Below, one piece after another: positions 36,463-48,025 of a DNA stretch of 64,000 bases (within the stretch, counting starts at the first letter, position 1; every line of letters begins with the position of its first letter). The notes under the pieces are model-generated. The model saw only the letters and a program-made list of their open reading frames with translations. It was not told where the DNA came from and searched no databases. The position numbers were made by a program, and so were the translations under genes. Source of the DNA: Drosophila pseudoobscura. Taxonomy: Eukaryota; Arthropoda; Insecta; Diptera; Drosophilidae. Location: positions 20,975,501 to 21,039,500 of the forward strand of contig NC_046680.1 in assembly GCF_009870125.1 (NCBI RefSeq). The letters are read 5' to 3'.

Positions 36463-37535
36463 GCTCACAGACAGTGCAGGAGAGAGAGAGAGTGAGAGTG
36501 AAATGAAAAGTCGCAAAAGAAAGCTCAATACAAATAGCTGTGCTTGGCCTTTGTAGTTGACTGTTCCTGTCAGCCCCACTACCCTCTGCCACCCACGACC
36601 ACAAGCAGAGAAAGAGCGGGACAGCTGCAGCAAAAGAAAAATGGGCAACGCAACATGTAACAGGCAAACAGAAGGCAAAAGAAATCAACAGAAGCAGAAA
36701 AGCAGGAGCCCAAACACAAGGTATATTCATAAAGGGTATGGATATCCAAAGCAGCAGTCTCTATTCGCAGTTGCGTTCACAACGAGAGATGGAGTGGGAG
36801 AGTAACTAGACTAGCCGAAGAGCCAGACTGCCTTACCCCCCAATGCCTACACCTTGGGTGAGCCAGAGCCGAGGCAAGCAAAAACCAAAGCACAAGCCGA
36901 AGGCTGATGACGCGCTTCGGTTGCCCAGGCAACTTCGTCGGGCACACAACAGAGCCGAGCAGCAGAGCCCAAGCAGAGCGTAGAGCAGAGGATAAGCCAG
37001 GCCAAGCTCGGGACGGAGCAGGGCAGAGCAGCGCAGCGCGCACACTGACTGCTGACACTCGCAGCTAGCCAGCAAAGTCAACCTCAAGCCGGGCCCCAGT
37101 TGCAGCAGCGCAACCAAAGCATTTGCACAGACGCACGGCGACACGACGGGCTCCACCGCGTGCCAAACTAAAGGAGTAACGGAGTTTTCTTATCAGTTGC
37201 CTTGGCCATCGATCGCACTGCTGCTGCTGTTACCGTTGCTGTCGCTGTCGCTATTGCTGTTCCTTTCACTCTCACTGTGAGGACTAGTCACTCGAATCGA
37301 ATGTTAGTTAGTGTTGTTGCGCGCGCTGAACAGAGCGAGGGCTAGACCTCGCAAAAGTTGTGCTTGTCCTTGCTTAGGGCTAGAGCACCTAGCACTAGAA
37401 CACTCCCCCGCTGAGAGTGTGCCGTGTCGTGTGCGTGTGAGTGTGTTGGGTGTGCGTGCTAATGGCCTTGTGATGTGTGTTCAAAGCTAATCGTTATGCA
37501 ATTGCCTCGCGTCTTTATCGGATTCCAGTGAAATA
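33333..37535. other. Intergenic region, fdl / PPxY membrane protein gene
   Basis: A 4.2-kb noncoding stretch between head-to-head genes. GT/CA microsatellites lie near 34986-35007, 35505-35529 and 36430-36460. The interval 36820-37535 is GC-richer and lacks a clear open frame, so it may be the 5' UTR of the plus-strand gene. No gene was supported. Confidence 0.45.
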
Positions 37536-40500
37536 ATGTCTTTGAAACGTTATGCAACGCTGCTCGCGGCGGTCACTCCACAGAATCCGCCCAATGCAAC
37601 AACAAGAGCGGTCTCAACAGTCGTGTCCATAACAACCATTGCCCCATCATCATCATCATCCGTCGCTCCAAGCAGCAGCAGCAGCAGTAGCAGCGAGGAG
37701 TCCCAGTCCCAGTCGCAGGAGCATGGCACCAGCTCATCCTCATCATCCTTTACCACCTACTACAGCAGCGGCTTGGGTCTGTATCATCAGCGTGGTGTAT
37801 CCGGATCAGCAGGCAGTGTCGGTGGCGGAGGGGGCGCAGCAGGAGCTGGCGGACCCCAGACATATGCAAATGTTGTCAACGGCAACGTGAATCTGCTGCT
37901 GGGCGGGTAAGTCGCATGCTCCTATCTATGAGCACACACACACACACACACACACCCCATAATCATTGAATCAGTGAGAAGGGAATGCATCACATTCATA
38001 AGGTGGAGTGAAGGTACGGTCTGTGCCTCGGGGGAAATGCGGGAGAGTGTCTGACATATCAGGTATTGCAAAGTTTTTCTCACTATTTACGAAATATTAA
38101 TGCGCGCTTCCCTCCACTGGTGATTTCTGTCAGAAATGTGGAAGAACTTCGAGGATGGATGCAGGATCCCTTATTCCTTGAACTAATCAAACATTCTACA
38201 GTCTTCTTTTTGGGGCATGCATCAAAGTCACCATCCATCAGAATTTCCATGAAAAAGACGCTCGTAAATTAAATTTAAATGGTTACAGTAATTCCCGTAA
38301 TTGTAGACACATTTTTTTAGATGGATAATGGATAATAAGGAGAACATTGCAGCAGCACCACTCATAGATCATGCCACAAGCTTGATTTATGGGTCGGAGC
38401 TGGAAATTAATAAACATCAACATTTTATGCGGCTGCAAGCAAGCAAAGATGTCAGTCTCAGTCTCTCCTCCTTTTTTTTGGACATAATCATAATTATAAT
38501 TGCGCTTATCCATTGCTCCGCTCTTCCTTCTTATTTTTCGGAGGAAACCCGTACCCCAGTAGCAGTACCGCATCCTTCACGTTTCACTTTTTGTGTGCAA
38601 CACGAGCTCTGTCTGCTTCAGGGAATTGGGTTAACCGAAAAAAAGGAGGACCAAGAACGAGGAATTGTCAACAGAGTTTTTTATAGGATGTCTTTTATAT
38701 GTATCTGCATATATTTGATGTCTGTAAACATCACGCGCGCCACCAAGCGAAAGAAAACTTTATTTTGACTACATTTTTATCGATTGTCTTTAGCGATTCA
38801 TTGAAAATAGCTGGAATACAAAAATCAGTAGAAGGGGGAAGGACTGTCTCTATCCGCCCGCCCTTTTGAAACACTGGATGGACTAAAAGGAGGCCCCCTA
38901 ATGAACTGTTGACATGCGAGAAATTGCGTGAAGCGAGGAAAATGAACAGCTCAAAGAAGGACAACGAGGGTACTAGGAGAGTGGATGAGCCAGCAAAAAA
39001 CACTGGACTGGACAGACACACACCGCACACACACACACACACACACAGACAAGTGGGACATCATATTGTTGCATTCTAAAGTGGATTAAGTGACGTCATT
39101 GACTTGTGCCCTGTGTAACAGATTTGAGCGAAGCGAACCATTAGCCGGGGGAAATCACTGGCTATAATCGGACATAAGTTGTTCAACAGCGAGGCTAAAA
39201 GGGAAATTCGATAACTGGCAATCACGATGATGATACTTCAACGATTCCACGGCAGGGGACGAAAGGAATGGTAATTTATTGGCAAAGAAATACTATATAA
39301 ACGTGATAGTAAATTCAAGTCAAGCCTTCAGGCCATTACTATCGGAGCTGCAGGCCATCGAAAAGCGACAAGCGACAAAGAATTCAAATCAAAGGTTCGG
39401 GGGGGGGACAAAAATATGTATTCAAAACTATGTGCATTTTACAGTGTATCAAAAACCATCAGCGTAATGGAATTCAGTTGTTTGTTGAAGATGAAGGCTT
39501 CTTCTCAATTCATATGCCATAAAAGATACAAACTTTATAACTGTCAAGTATCTTAGAAAATTATTGAGATACATACACGATAGATAGATAGATATAGAGA
39601 TAGATACACGTCATTCACATCATTCGACGATGATTATCACATAAGCTATCGTTCAAGCTCAGTTATCGATTACTTCATTCAATAATTAATTTTTGTAGCT
39701 ATTTATATTCTAATATCGCATGATTTTAGAGCGCCCAATCAGCGCCTAGTTTTCGTGTGTTTAAACCGCAATGGACCGTACCATTGGAAACCTAATCCAT
39801 TAAGTAAACGAAATTTTGGCGATCGATGAGCACACAACGATAGCAAAATCAATTCAATCAAACTTCAAAGCTAAGAAGTCAACAGTTGGTTGCGAGGAGA
39901 AAATTAATTTCAATCGTTGAACACACAAATTACAGTCCACAGAACTGCACCAGAGCCAAGGCTACAATAACAAACTATAATAGCTGCATTATTCTAATTA
40001 AAATAACAATAGAATGACAACAATGGGGAATAATCCATCAGGCTAGATGTGGATGGAGAGGGAGGGGCAGAGAGGGAGAGGCAGAGGACACAAATAATTT
40101 GTTTAAGGAATTTATGTTATCAATATGCGAGCAGAGGGCTCCAAAAAGGACACCCACAATGAGTATTTGTGCAATTTGTACAGCAGAATTAATAGATGTC
40201 CAGAAATGGTAATAATATTATCATTATTACGGCCATCGTCTATTGGGGTAATCAATTCCATTCCATTCCATTCTGCTCATCCATACACACACACAAGCAC
40301 ACACTTGCAGGCAAACCGATATTTATACATGCATGTATCTATTAATATTGTGGCTGTGTATGGATGTGTATCTGTGGCGCATCGAATTACATTGCATTTG
40401 TATTGTAACATATTTCATGTTTCTGTTGTTGCTTGTTGGTTGTTGCAGCGCCATGCTCTCCCTGGTGACAACCATATTGTGCGTCGTCTGCTATTGTTGC

Positions 40501-43266
40501 CACCGCAACATCAAGAAGCGCACAGAGGCCGCCTACAGGCAGCAGCAGCATCAATGGCTGGAGACGGATCCCAATATGGAAATCTATAGCGTTGAGCAGG
40601 TAAGTTTCTTTTGCGCTGCCCATGCCATGCCCATGCCACCACCACCCCCGGAGGGTGAAAGGCCAACGGTTACAATATCAAAGGCCACTTTCCAATGGGG
40701 AATGATGTTGCAATTGAACGGAATGCACCAGAGAAATGTGTAACAATTTAATTCAAGAAATACGAGTGGAGGGAAATGGGCTTGGGATCGGGTTTGGGGT
40801 ATAAGTATTTTCTTGTGGGGTTTTGAGGATTCTGGCGAGAATTTCTCTAATGAAGGATGAAGAATGTTTCAAAGGAACAGAGCTGTGGATTCTATGGGAC
40901 TTCTCCATTTGATATGTGAATGCTGGCCTGTGAAAGAGTCTATAATACCCAATCGCATAGGTTCCGTTCCTCTGGCAACATCAAATATTCTCCTGAAATT
41001 GGTTAATCTTCAATTCATTGATTTAATGACTCTCCAGTTTGAATGTCAAATCCTAATTGCTGTGGAACCACGAATCACAATCAGCGGCCAATTGGCCAAA
41101 GTATAAATAAATTAGTAGACTGTTAGACATTCGTGGGGATGCAGACTGGCAGACTGGCAGACTGGTAGCCCCACAGCCCCACAGACCATCCCCCACCGCC
41201 AGTGGCCTCTTTCAAGTTTAAGCCAACATTTCAAGGCGACATTTCAAGAATGTAAGCCAGAAAGTGGCACAGAAAGAGGCATGGGGTAAGCAGAGAGTGG
41301 GGCAGCAAAAGATTGTAGGAATGAGGGGTAATGGATATTTATGCGGCACATTTAACAGGTGCCACATCAGCAACAACAACAACAACAACGACAACAAAGT
41401 AACTTGACCACAGCAGAAAAAAGGCGCGACAATTGCTTTTTGCTGCTGCCACCGACGGGGCGCCGGCCGCGCCGCTTCCAAGGGCCAAAGAAGCGGGGGT
41501 GGGGGCGGGAACGGCAGCGATGGCACTTGGAATCCGCCATTAGAAGCCGCACTCACTTGGCCCAGGGCTTTATTAAGTTACAAGCCACGAGAACCCACTG
41601 CCACTGCCATCCGTCAGTTCATTGTGGTTTGTTGGCCCACTGGGAGATGGCCAGAAAGAAGAACGGAGGAACAGAAGGCGCCGCGTAAATCAACGTTAGC
41701 CTGTCCTGCCGCAAAAATGTCAACTGTAGACAGTCCTCCCACTGCAGCAGGAGGAGGCGGGCTTGGGATAGGAATTGCTAGAGACAGCAGCAGAAGGAGG
41801 GATTGGGCTAGGAATTGGTGGACAGTGGAGAGTAGGGGTGGGGTGCAGGGGCAGAGGCAGAGGGCTGTTACAGAGTGAAATAAATTTATGATGTGTGCAA
41901 TTTAAACTTTTTCATGTGAATTTACGCGAAATTTCATTTGTCCTCCATTAATAGAGTAAATTGCAACCAGTTCTGGTAGAGATCCGCGAATCTCCTTCTA
42001 GGATGCAGATTCCATCAGAAATAACCCCTCCTCTAATCAATGGCCTTCCACACTTCATTCCAGTGCTACGAGACATCTGGACTATTCCTGGGCGACTCCA
42101 CAGACGGACTGTCCGTTATGCCGACCCTGCACCACGAGCCGCCGCCCTCCTACGATGCGGTGGTGCTGCACGAGCAGCAGTTGCTGCAGCAACAACAGCA
42201 GCACCAGCAGCAACTGGAGCAGCTCCAGCTGCAGCAGCAGCAGATCCTGATGCAGCGGATCTCGCCACCGCCCGGCTATCGATCCTCGCTGGACATCAGC
42301 ACCCACCACCATCCCCACGGGCCGGTCGGCGGCTGCAGCCGTGGCACGCCCGATGGCAGTGTGGATGCCATGGCCAGTGGATCGGGGGCAATCAGAGGAG
42401 GAGGAGGAGGAGCAGCTACAGCTGCAGCTGCAGCTGGATGCGGAGCCGCGGTCAACAAGGAACTGCAGCTGGCGCTGAACGCCCAGTCCTGCTGCTCCCT
42501 TCAGCGGGCGGAGGTGGAGAGCATGTGGAATGCTACGGAAATGGAGAGCATGTGGAATGCAGGTGCGGCTGCGGTTGCCGCCCGACGTGGAAATTGCTTG
42601 GAAATGGAAACAGTGCCGCCACCACCAGCGGTACCTCTGGCCCTGCAGGGCAGGAAGCACGGTGGTCAGCAGGGCTTCGGGCTGAACACCTTGGGGCGTC
42701 GCTACCTGCAGCAGAGCCACCAGCACAGTCACTACCGACAGGGCTGTCCGCTATGTGGCAAGTTCCGCTACGAGGCGGAAGCGGAAGATGAGGTCAGCCC
42801 ATGTGCCTTGTCTGTGGAAAGCGGCCTCAATGTGGGCTCCATGAGGAGCAGCGAAGTGCCGCCAGAGGATGCCAACGAAAATAGAATGTTGGCAAGTGCT
42901 GAGCTGGCAACATGTCCCTGCCCCTGCTCCACCAACTGCGACAACGAGGATGGAAACGGCAACCACATGATTGGCGAATCCCAGCCAGAGGATGAGGCAA
43001 ATGGGAATGCCAAACCCGCAACACAGGAAGCAATCAACGAGACAACCACCACAACCATCACCGATGTCAACGATGAAAATGACAACGCATCTGTGGCAGC
43101 CACGTCATCGGCCAGGAATGAGGAGGAGCTGGCTGCTGCCAGCCAGGATTTGAGCAACATCAACGAGAACGGCTTTATCAGCCTGGATATGAGCAAAATC
43201 ATTGACAGATCGGGTCTGCCCACATATGAGGGAGCCCTGAAGCTGGAGTCCAGTGGCTATGTGTAG
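37536..43266 (+). CDS. Single-pass membrane protein with PPxY and LPxY Nedd4-type motifs
   Basis: Three exons, 37536-37906, 40449-40599 and 42064-43266, give 574 residues. The first exon encodes a Ser/Thr/Gly-rich stretch with an NAT glycosylation site and no classic signal peptide. The second holds one membrane segment (AMLSLVTTILCVVCYCC) followed at once by basic HRNIKKR, which fits an N-out, C-in protein. The long cytoplasmic tail has PPPSYDAVV near its start, then Gln-rich, Gly/Ala-rich and Asp/Glu-rich stretches. It ends with SGLPTYEGALKLESSGYV. Such PPxY/LPxY tyrosines bind the WW domains of Nedd4-type ubiquitin ligases, as in Commissureless. I do not recognise the gene. The introns are 2.5 and 1.5 kb, which suggests developmental regulation. 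Confidence 0.8.
37907..40448 (+). other. First intron of the PPxY membrane protein gene
   Basis: 2,542 bp from GTAAGT to TTGCAG. It contains CA runs near 37933 and 39027 and a GATA run near 39580. Several short open frames occur by chance; no nested gene was supported. Confidence 0.65.
40600..42063 (+). other. Second intron of the PPxY membrane protein gene
   Basis: 1,464 bp from GTAAGT to TTCCAG. It includes a CAACAACAA run near 41368-41390 and a G-rich interval near 41740-41870. No gene was seen. Confidence 0.65.
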
Positions 43267-45169
43267 GAGACCCAGGAGGAAGATCATCCCTTGTGTTAGC
43301 TACAATCTATAGAAACCTAAATCACAAATGTGCTTTAATTATGGAATAAGATGGCACTCTCTTTTGGACAGCTGTGAAATGGCAAAAAGGTTTTTGGTTC
43401 ACTCAACGCACTAGTTAATCTGTTTGTAGTTCCTTTAGTTAAATAGTTAATCGTTTTGTAGTTCCTTTCTCAGGTCTGACTGATCTCACAGAATGGATTA
43501 AGATTCGTTTTGTTTATCGTTTATCTCATGGATTATTATAAATTATTTTCTACTATCAAAGATACATAGAACATCCCTACAGGATCAATTGTAATCAGCC
43601 TTACTGTCCACACAATACATACCTTAACTTTACGACCTCTTTGGATCTCTGCTAAGTACACAATGTCGTTATTCTTACGATCCCCCAGATCTCTCTCTCT
43701 ATCACTCGTTGTAAGCAAAGAAAGTATAAAGAAAAAATATAATCCTAATTTCTAGTGTTAGGCCCATATGCATATCCCTGTAAATGTTCGTTTCAGGCAA
43801 AGAATATCAATAAAAAAACAAGCAAAAAAATAAAAATAAAATCCCCAATGAAGGTGCAACAGCTCCCCATCGGCAGCCTTAACCCTAATAAGTACGATTA
43901 CCATAATATTATGTTTTGTGTTTTGCTCCGTCAAACGCAATCCAATTGAATTTGTATTATACATATGTATACCCATCGCACTCCCCCTTCCCCTCTACCT
44001 AAAGAGTAGAGAGCGAAATGAAAACGAAACCGATACAAAAAAAGAAAAAATTGCAAGCGGGGCGATGAATGACATGCAAACAAATCGTCAAAGACGGCGA
44101 CTGACAAGCGGGCAAAAGAACAGAACAGACAATAAGCGCTATCTCTATCTCACTCTCTCTCCCCCCTCTAATTCCACCGGTCACTGTGCACTTAGCTACG
44201 GGCTAACGGGACAGACTGCGGCCTTTGTGTCTCCCCGTCTCTGTCTGGATCATTTGCATTAAGGATGGCAGAGAAAACGCAGGCAAGGAAGAGAAGAGAA
44301 TACCCTCACATATGTATGCTATCCATGATATGAGTTGGGCTTTGATTAGTCATAGTTCAGGTGGATATTCGTATGCACTTCTTTCGAGCAATCGATTCGA
44401 TTGCAACATTTTCTTATACACATTTCTATCTTTTTGGGTGTAGTCACAGTCGCAATACCCCGAATCGCTCGACAGGGTATCAAAAACAAATCGCATTGGC
44501 AGCCGCGTGTGGTGTTTTGTTGTTTTCTGTGGTCAAGCGATGGTTGGAGATAAGAAGCCTTCTCCCGGTTCTCTCTTTGTTCTTGGTTTGCTCTTCATTT
44601 GCTCTTGCCATAGTGCCGCATTGAAAGGGAAACAAGAAACTTGTTAGAGGCACTCATCATTTTCCACAATTTCCACTGGGAGGAATGCAACCTTGAAATG
44701 CCAAGGGGGGAGGTTCGGGGAGAGGACAGGAATTGTGGAATGGAATGTAATTATACATGGATCGATGGAAAAGCCTACGAGCGACCTTTTGCAAGTGATA
44801 TTTAAGGCACTCCCCATATCAAATCCGACTTGACTTGACCCCAATCAAATATTTATAATCCTCCAGTGATTTTTGTTTTCATTCGTTTTATTTCACTTCC
44901 GTCATGATTTCGTTTAGCACCACTCCAGCCACATACCGTCGTGTCAGCAGCATTTCAGTATTCAAAATTGGTATATTTTCACATAAGATGTGGAGGCAAT
45001 AAACCCAAAAAACAAAATTTTGTATTATTTATGGCCATGCCAAAGATATTTCCTTGCGGTTGGCACTACGATTTAGCCGGGTGAAGGCGCGCGCTTTGTT
45101 GATAATTGCAAACTGAATGTGATGCGTTACGTTAGTGGCACAACAAGTTGAGGCACAGCTGCAGCAGTC

Positions 45170-45202
<33 letters not shown>

Positions 45203-48025
45203 GCAGCGGCAACAGCAGAGTGGCAGCCGCAGCCGCACCACAAAGCAGATAGAGGTCTATCCATTGGCGTAGAAGCTTTAGATATACCCTAGAAAAACGT
45301 TTGTTTAATCATAATTTAATATTAATTTTCTATGATATGTCTATGATAAATGGATTCCTTCGTTCCCAAGACAGATCCATCGTGTATAGGAAGAGGAAAG
45401 TTCGAGGGCTGCCTTCAGTGTCTGCGTCTGCAGTCTCAAACCACTTTCCAAAACCACAATACCCGGCTGCTAGGGAGTATCAAAAAAGACAGAAAAAGAG
45501 AGCGTCAGACGCCAGATAATGTGCATGTGTGCAGGGGCCAAACAAAATAGAGCGCACGAGAGCTGAATAGAAGGCAACTGAAAATGAGACCTGAACCGAA
45601 CCAAACAGAAAAAAATGATGGCATGGGCATGGGCATGGGAACATGGAGCATGGGGTTGGGTTGGTGGGTGGCTGGGTGCCTGCCCGAGTGGGTTGCTGCC
45701 TGAGTGGGGAATGCCGCAAACTGCGCAGCGCCGTTTGACCCTTGGCTGAACAGCTCTCGGACGCCTGCTTCGATTTATTAATAAAACCATAGACAGAGAG
45801 AGAGGGACACACGTGCACACAGGGGGGCCTAGGCGACGGCGGCGGCCGACGCGGATTGGGGGCAGGTGTCGTTGTCGTCGTCGACGTCGTTGGTGTGAAC
45901 ACAAGCACATGCCACCACAATTGGTCTTCCTCTCTCATATTTATAATTACTGCAAATTGTCGCTTAAAATGTTGGTGTGTCCCCTGCCAAAAGCACTCGA
46001 ACTACTTATTGTAGGAGTGTGTCATCATCGTCATCAGTGGAATCATCCACAGCAGCATCATTATGAGCATCTTCATTATACTAGCTGGGAGGCTGTGGCA
46101 CGTGCTTAAAAATAGACTCCATTTGGCAATTGGTATGACCTAAAAATTGGGATACAAATAGGACCTAGGAGCAAGGCAATCGCCGACGATGGTAATGCTC
46201 TAACAGGCCGATGGGGCTAACAAACCAAAACTAAAAACCAGATGGAAAATGGTTTGAAATTGATTCTTATACTCATTCGAAACAGACGTACATACATATA
46301 TCGGAATTCAGGTCTGCAAAAGCTTAAACCTAGCTTGAAATTACTTAGGAACTGGTTGTTGAGGGTTTTAGGTAACAAATTCCTTGGAAATAGCTTCACA
46401 GATGAACAAAATTACAAAGAAAATGTCTCAAATTTGTTGCAACTTTTGTTTTAGTGGATTTTAGATCGGTATTCCTTAAAACAGCTATAACGATAAGAGT
46501 ATTTCGAGAGCCATTTTGTTGACTTTCAAGCATTTTGCTGATAAGCCATAAATTAAATAACCAAAAATCATATATGTACATATATATTACGAGCTCAAAT
46601 CACTGTTTGGTTCGTATATCGCTTCCGCTACCCAGAATCCAGAGTTCAGAAGCTGGGCGACGCAAACTGTCGTATTCGGGGGATCGACACAGTGGAGGGC
46701 GGAATGCTGTAGACAGTGGCCCCCCGATAGCCCCAAAAACGCAACAGCAATGGGAGTGTACAGTGGCGTGTGTCGGGGTATGTAGAAGTGGGCCAGCTAC
46801 AGCTACTGCCGCAGCCAACAACAAAGGAAAAGTGCAAAAACCGAAAGTAAAAGTGCAAATACCCAAAAAGATGCCAACACACGTACAGGCAGTACAGGCC
46901 TGCCCACTCCACACCCCATAAAAACGGAGGCAACCGAGGAGAGGGAGAGACTTACCCACACTGCGGATTGGAATGCTCTTTGCATGTCCTGATTTCTTCC
47001 GTCGCCAGGCTCTAAATGAGGGCTAGACGCTAGAGTAGGGAGGCTTTATGGGATGGTGGAGGGAGGTGGGGATCCTAGGGTGCGGTGGTGCTGGTGCAGG
47101 TGTGGCACACACTGCCGATGTGAGGAAACACACTTGTAGTTATTGCTTTGCGTGCGTCTGTCGTTTCTGTGCCGCAGCCAGATTACACATTACACATATT
47201 ACATCTTTAATTGAACTTATTCATGTTGTAATTCCTACACAAACAACTGCACACGACAAAAGATCGAATCGAAAGAGTTGTTGGCAGCGAGCGGTATGGG
47301 GTGTGGAAAATCTGTCTGGTTGCGGATTCTGCGGCGCGTAACTCTTATTTCGTATTGGTTATAGCTTATAGGTTAAAGCCTTTCACTTGGAGGTCACTAT
47401 ATCATTAAATACATAGTATTTATTGCACGTCCCGCACACGTTGGGGCTTTCGTTGTTAAACAATTAAAAATCGCTTGGGGCATTTTTTTATTTGCAAAAA
47501 AAACAAAAAACAAAATACGCGACTGACCGTATGGGGAAAGCCGCAAAATACTGCAGTAGTTTAGCAAAGAAAATAAAATACTGAAAAATACTCATAGGGA
47601 GGCCGCGCGATTTAAATACATTCATTTGTATGGCACCACTGGAGGCGGCTTCGGTTTGGTTTTATTTGGAAATAATTGTAACGTAACTATCATAAACGTA
47701 ATTATAAAAACTAAACAGAAATCCATATTACACATAATCATAGTAGTTAAGCAAGTGCTTGGTTAGATGCTTCAGTGTTCTCATTGTTTCCTTTTTTGCA
47801 CTGATATTCACCCAATTGCGTTGCGATGTAAAATTTATCTAATGATTTGTACCATTTGTGTGTGAATCCTATTCCATTTACATGATTCTTGGGCTATGCT
47901 AATGATTAGCTTTACCAATTTGGTTGCAGGAACTGCATTAAAAATGAATTCTAGCAAAATAATATAACGTGTATTTACAGCACCACATTCTTCGGTTGTT
48001 GTGTTGCCTGTGGTGTGGTTGGGCT
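43267..48025. other. Convergent 3' flanks of the PPxY gene and achi/vis
   Basis: 4.8 kb of noncoding sequence. The first part should be the 3' UTR of the membrane protein gene (AATAAA near 43808). A CAG run lies at 45170-45205 and a GGGCAT run near 45620. Two overlapping minus-strand open frames at 45470-45938 are low-complexity and were rejected. No gene was supported. Confidence 0.45.
45170..45205 (+). repeat. CAG microsatellite
   Basis: A near-perfect run of about eleven CAG units in intergenic DNA, with flanking interrupted CAG/CGG units. It is not within a supported coding region. Confidence 0.8.

Noticed and set aside
36400-36730. Minus-strand open frames rich in alternating Cys and Val
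   Set aside because: They are translations of a CA/GT microsatellite.
38066-38272. A 68-codon open frame in the first intron of the PPxY gene
   Set aside because: It is of ordinary length for AT-rich intronic DNA and has no splice signals, domain or repeat match.
45470-45938. Two overlapping minus-strand open frames of about 150 codons
   Set aside because: They are rich in Pro, Arg, Ser and His, come from GC-biased simple sequence, have no splice support, and overlap each other in two frames.
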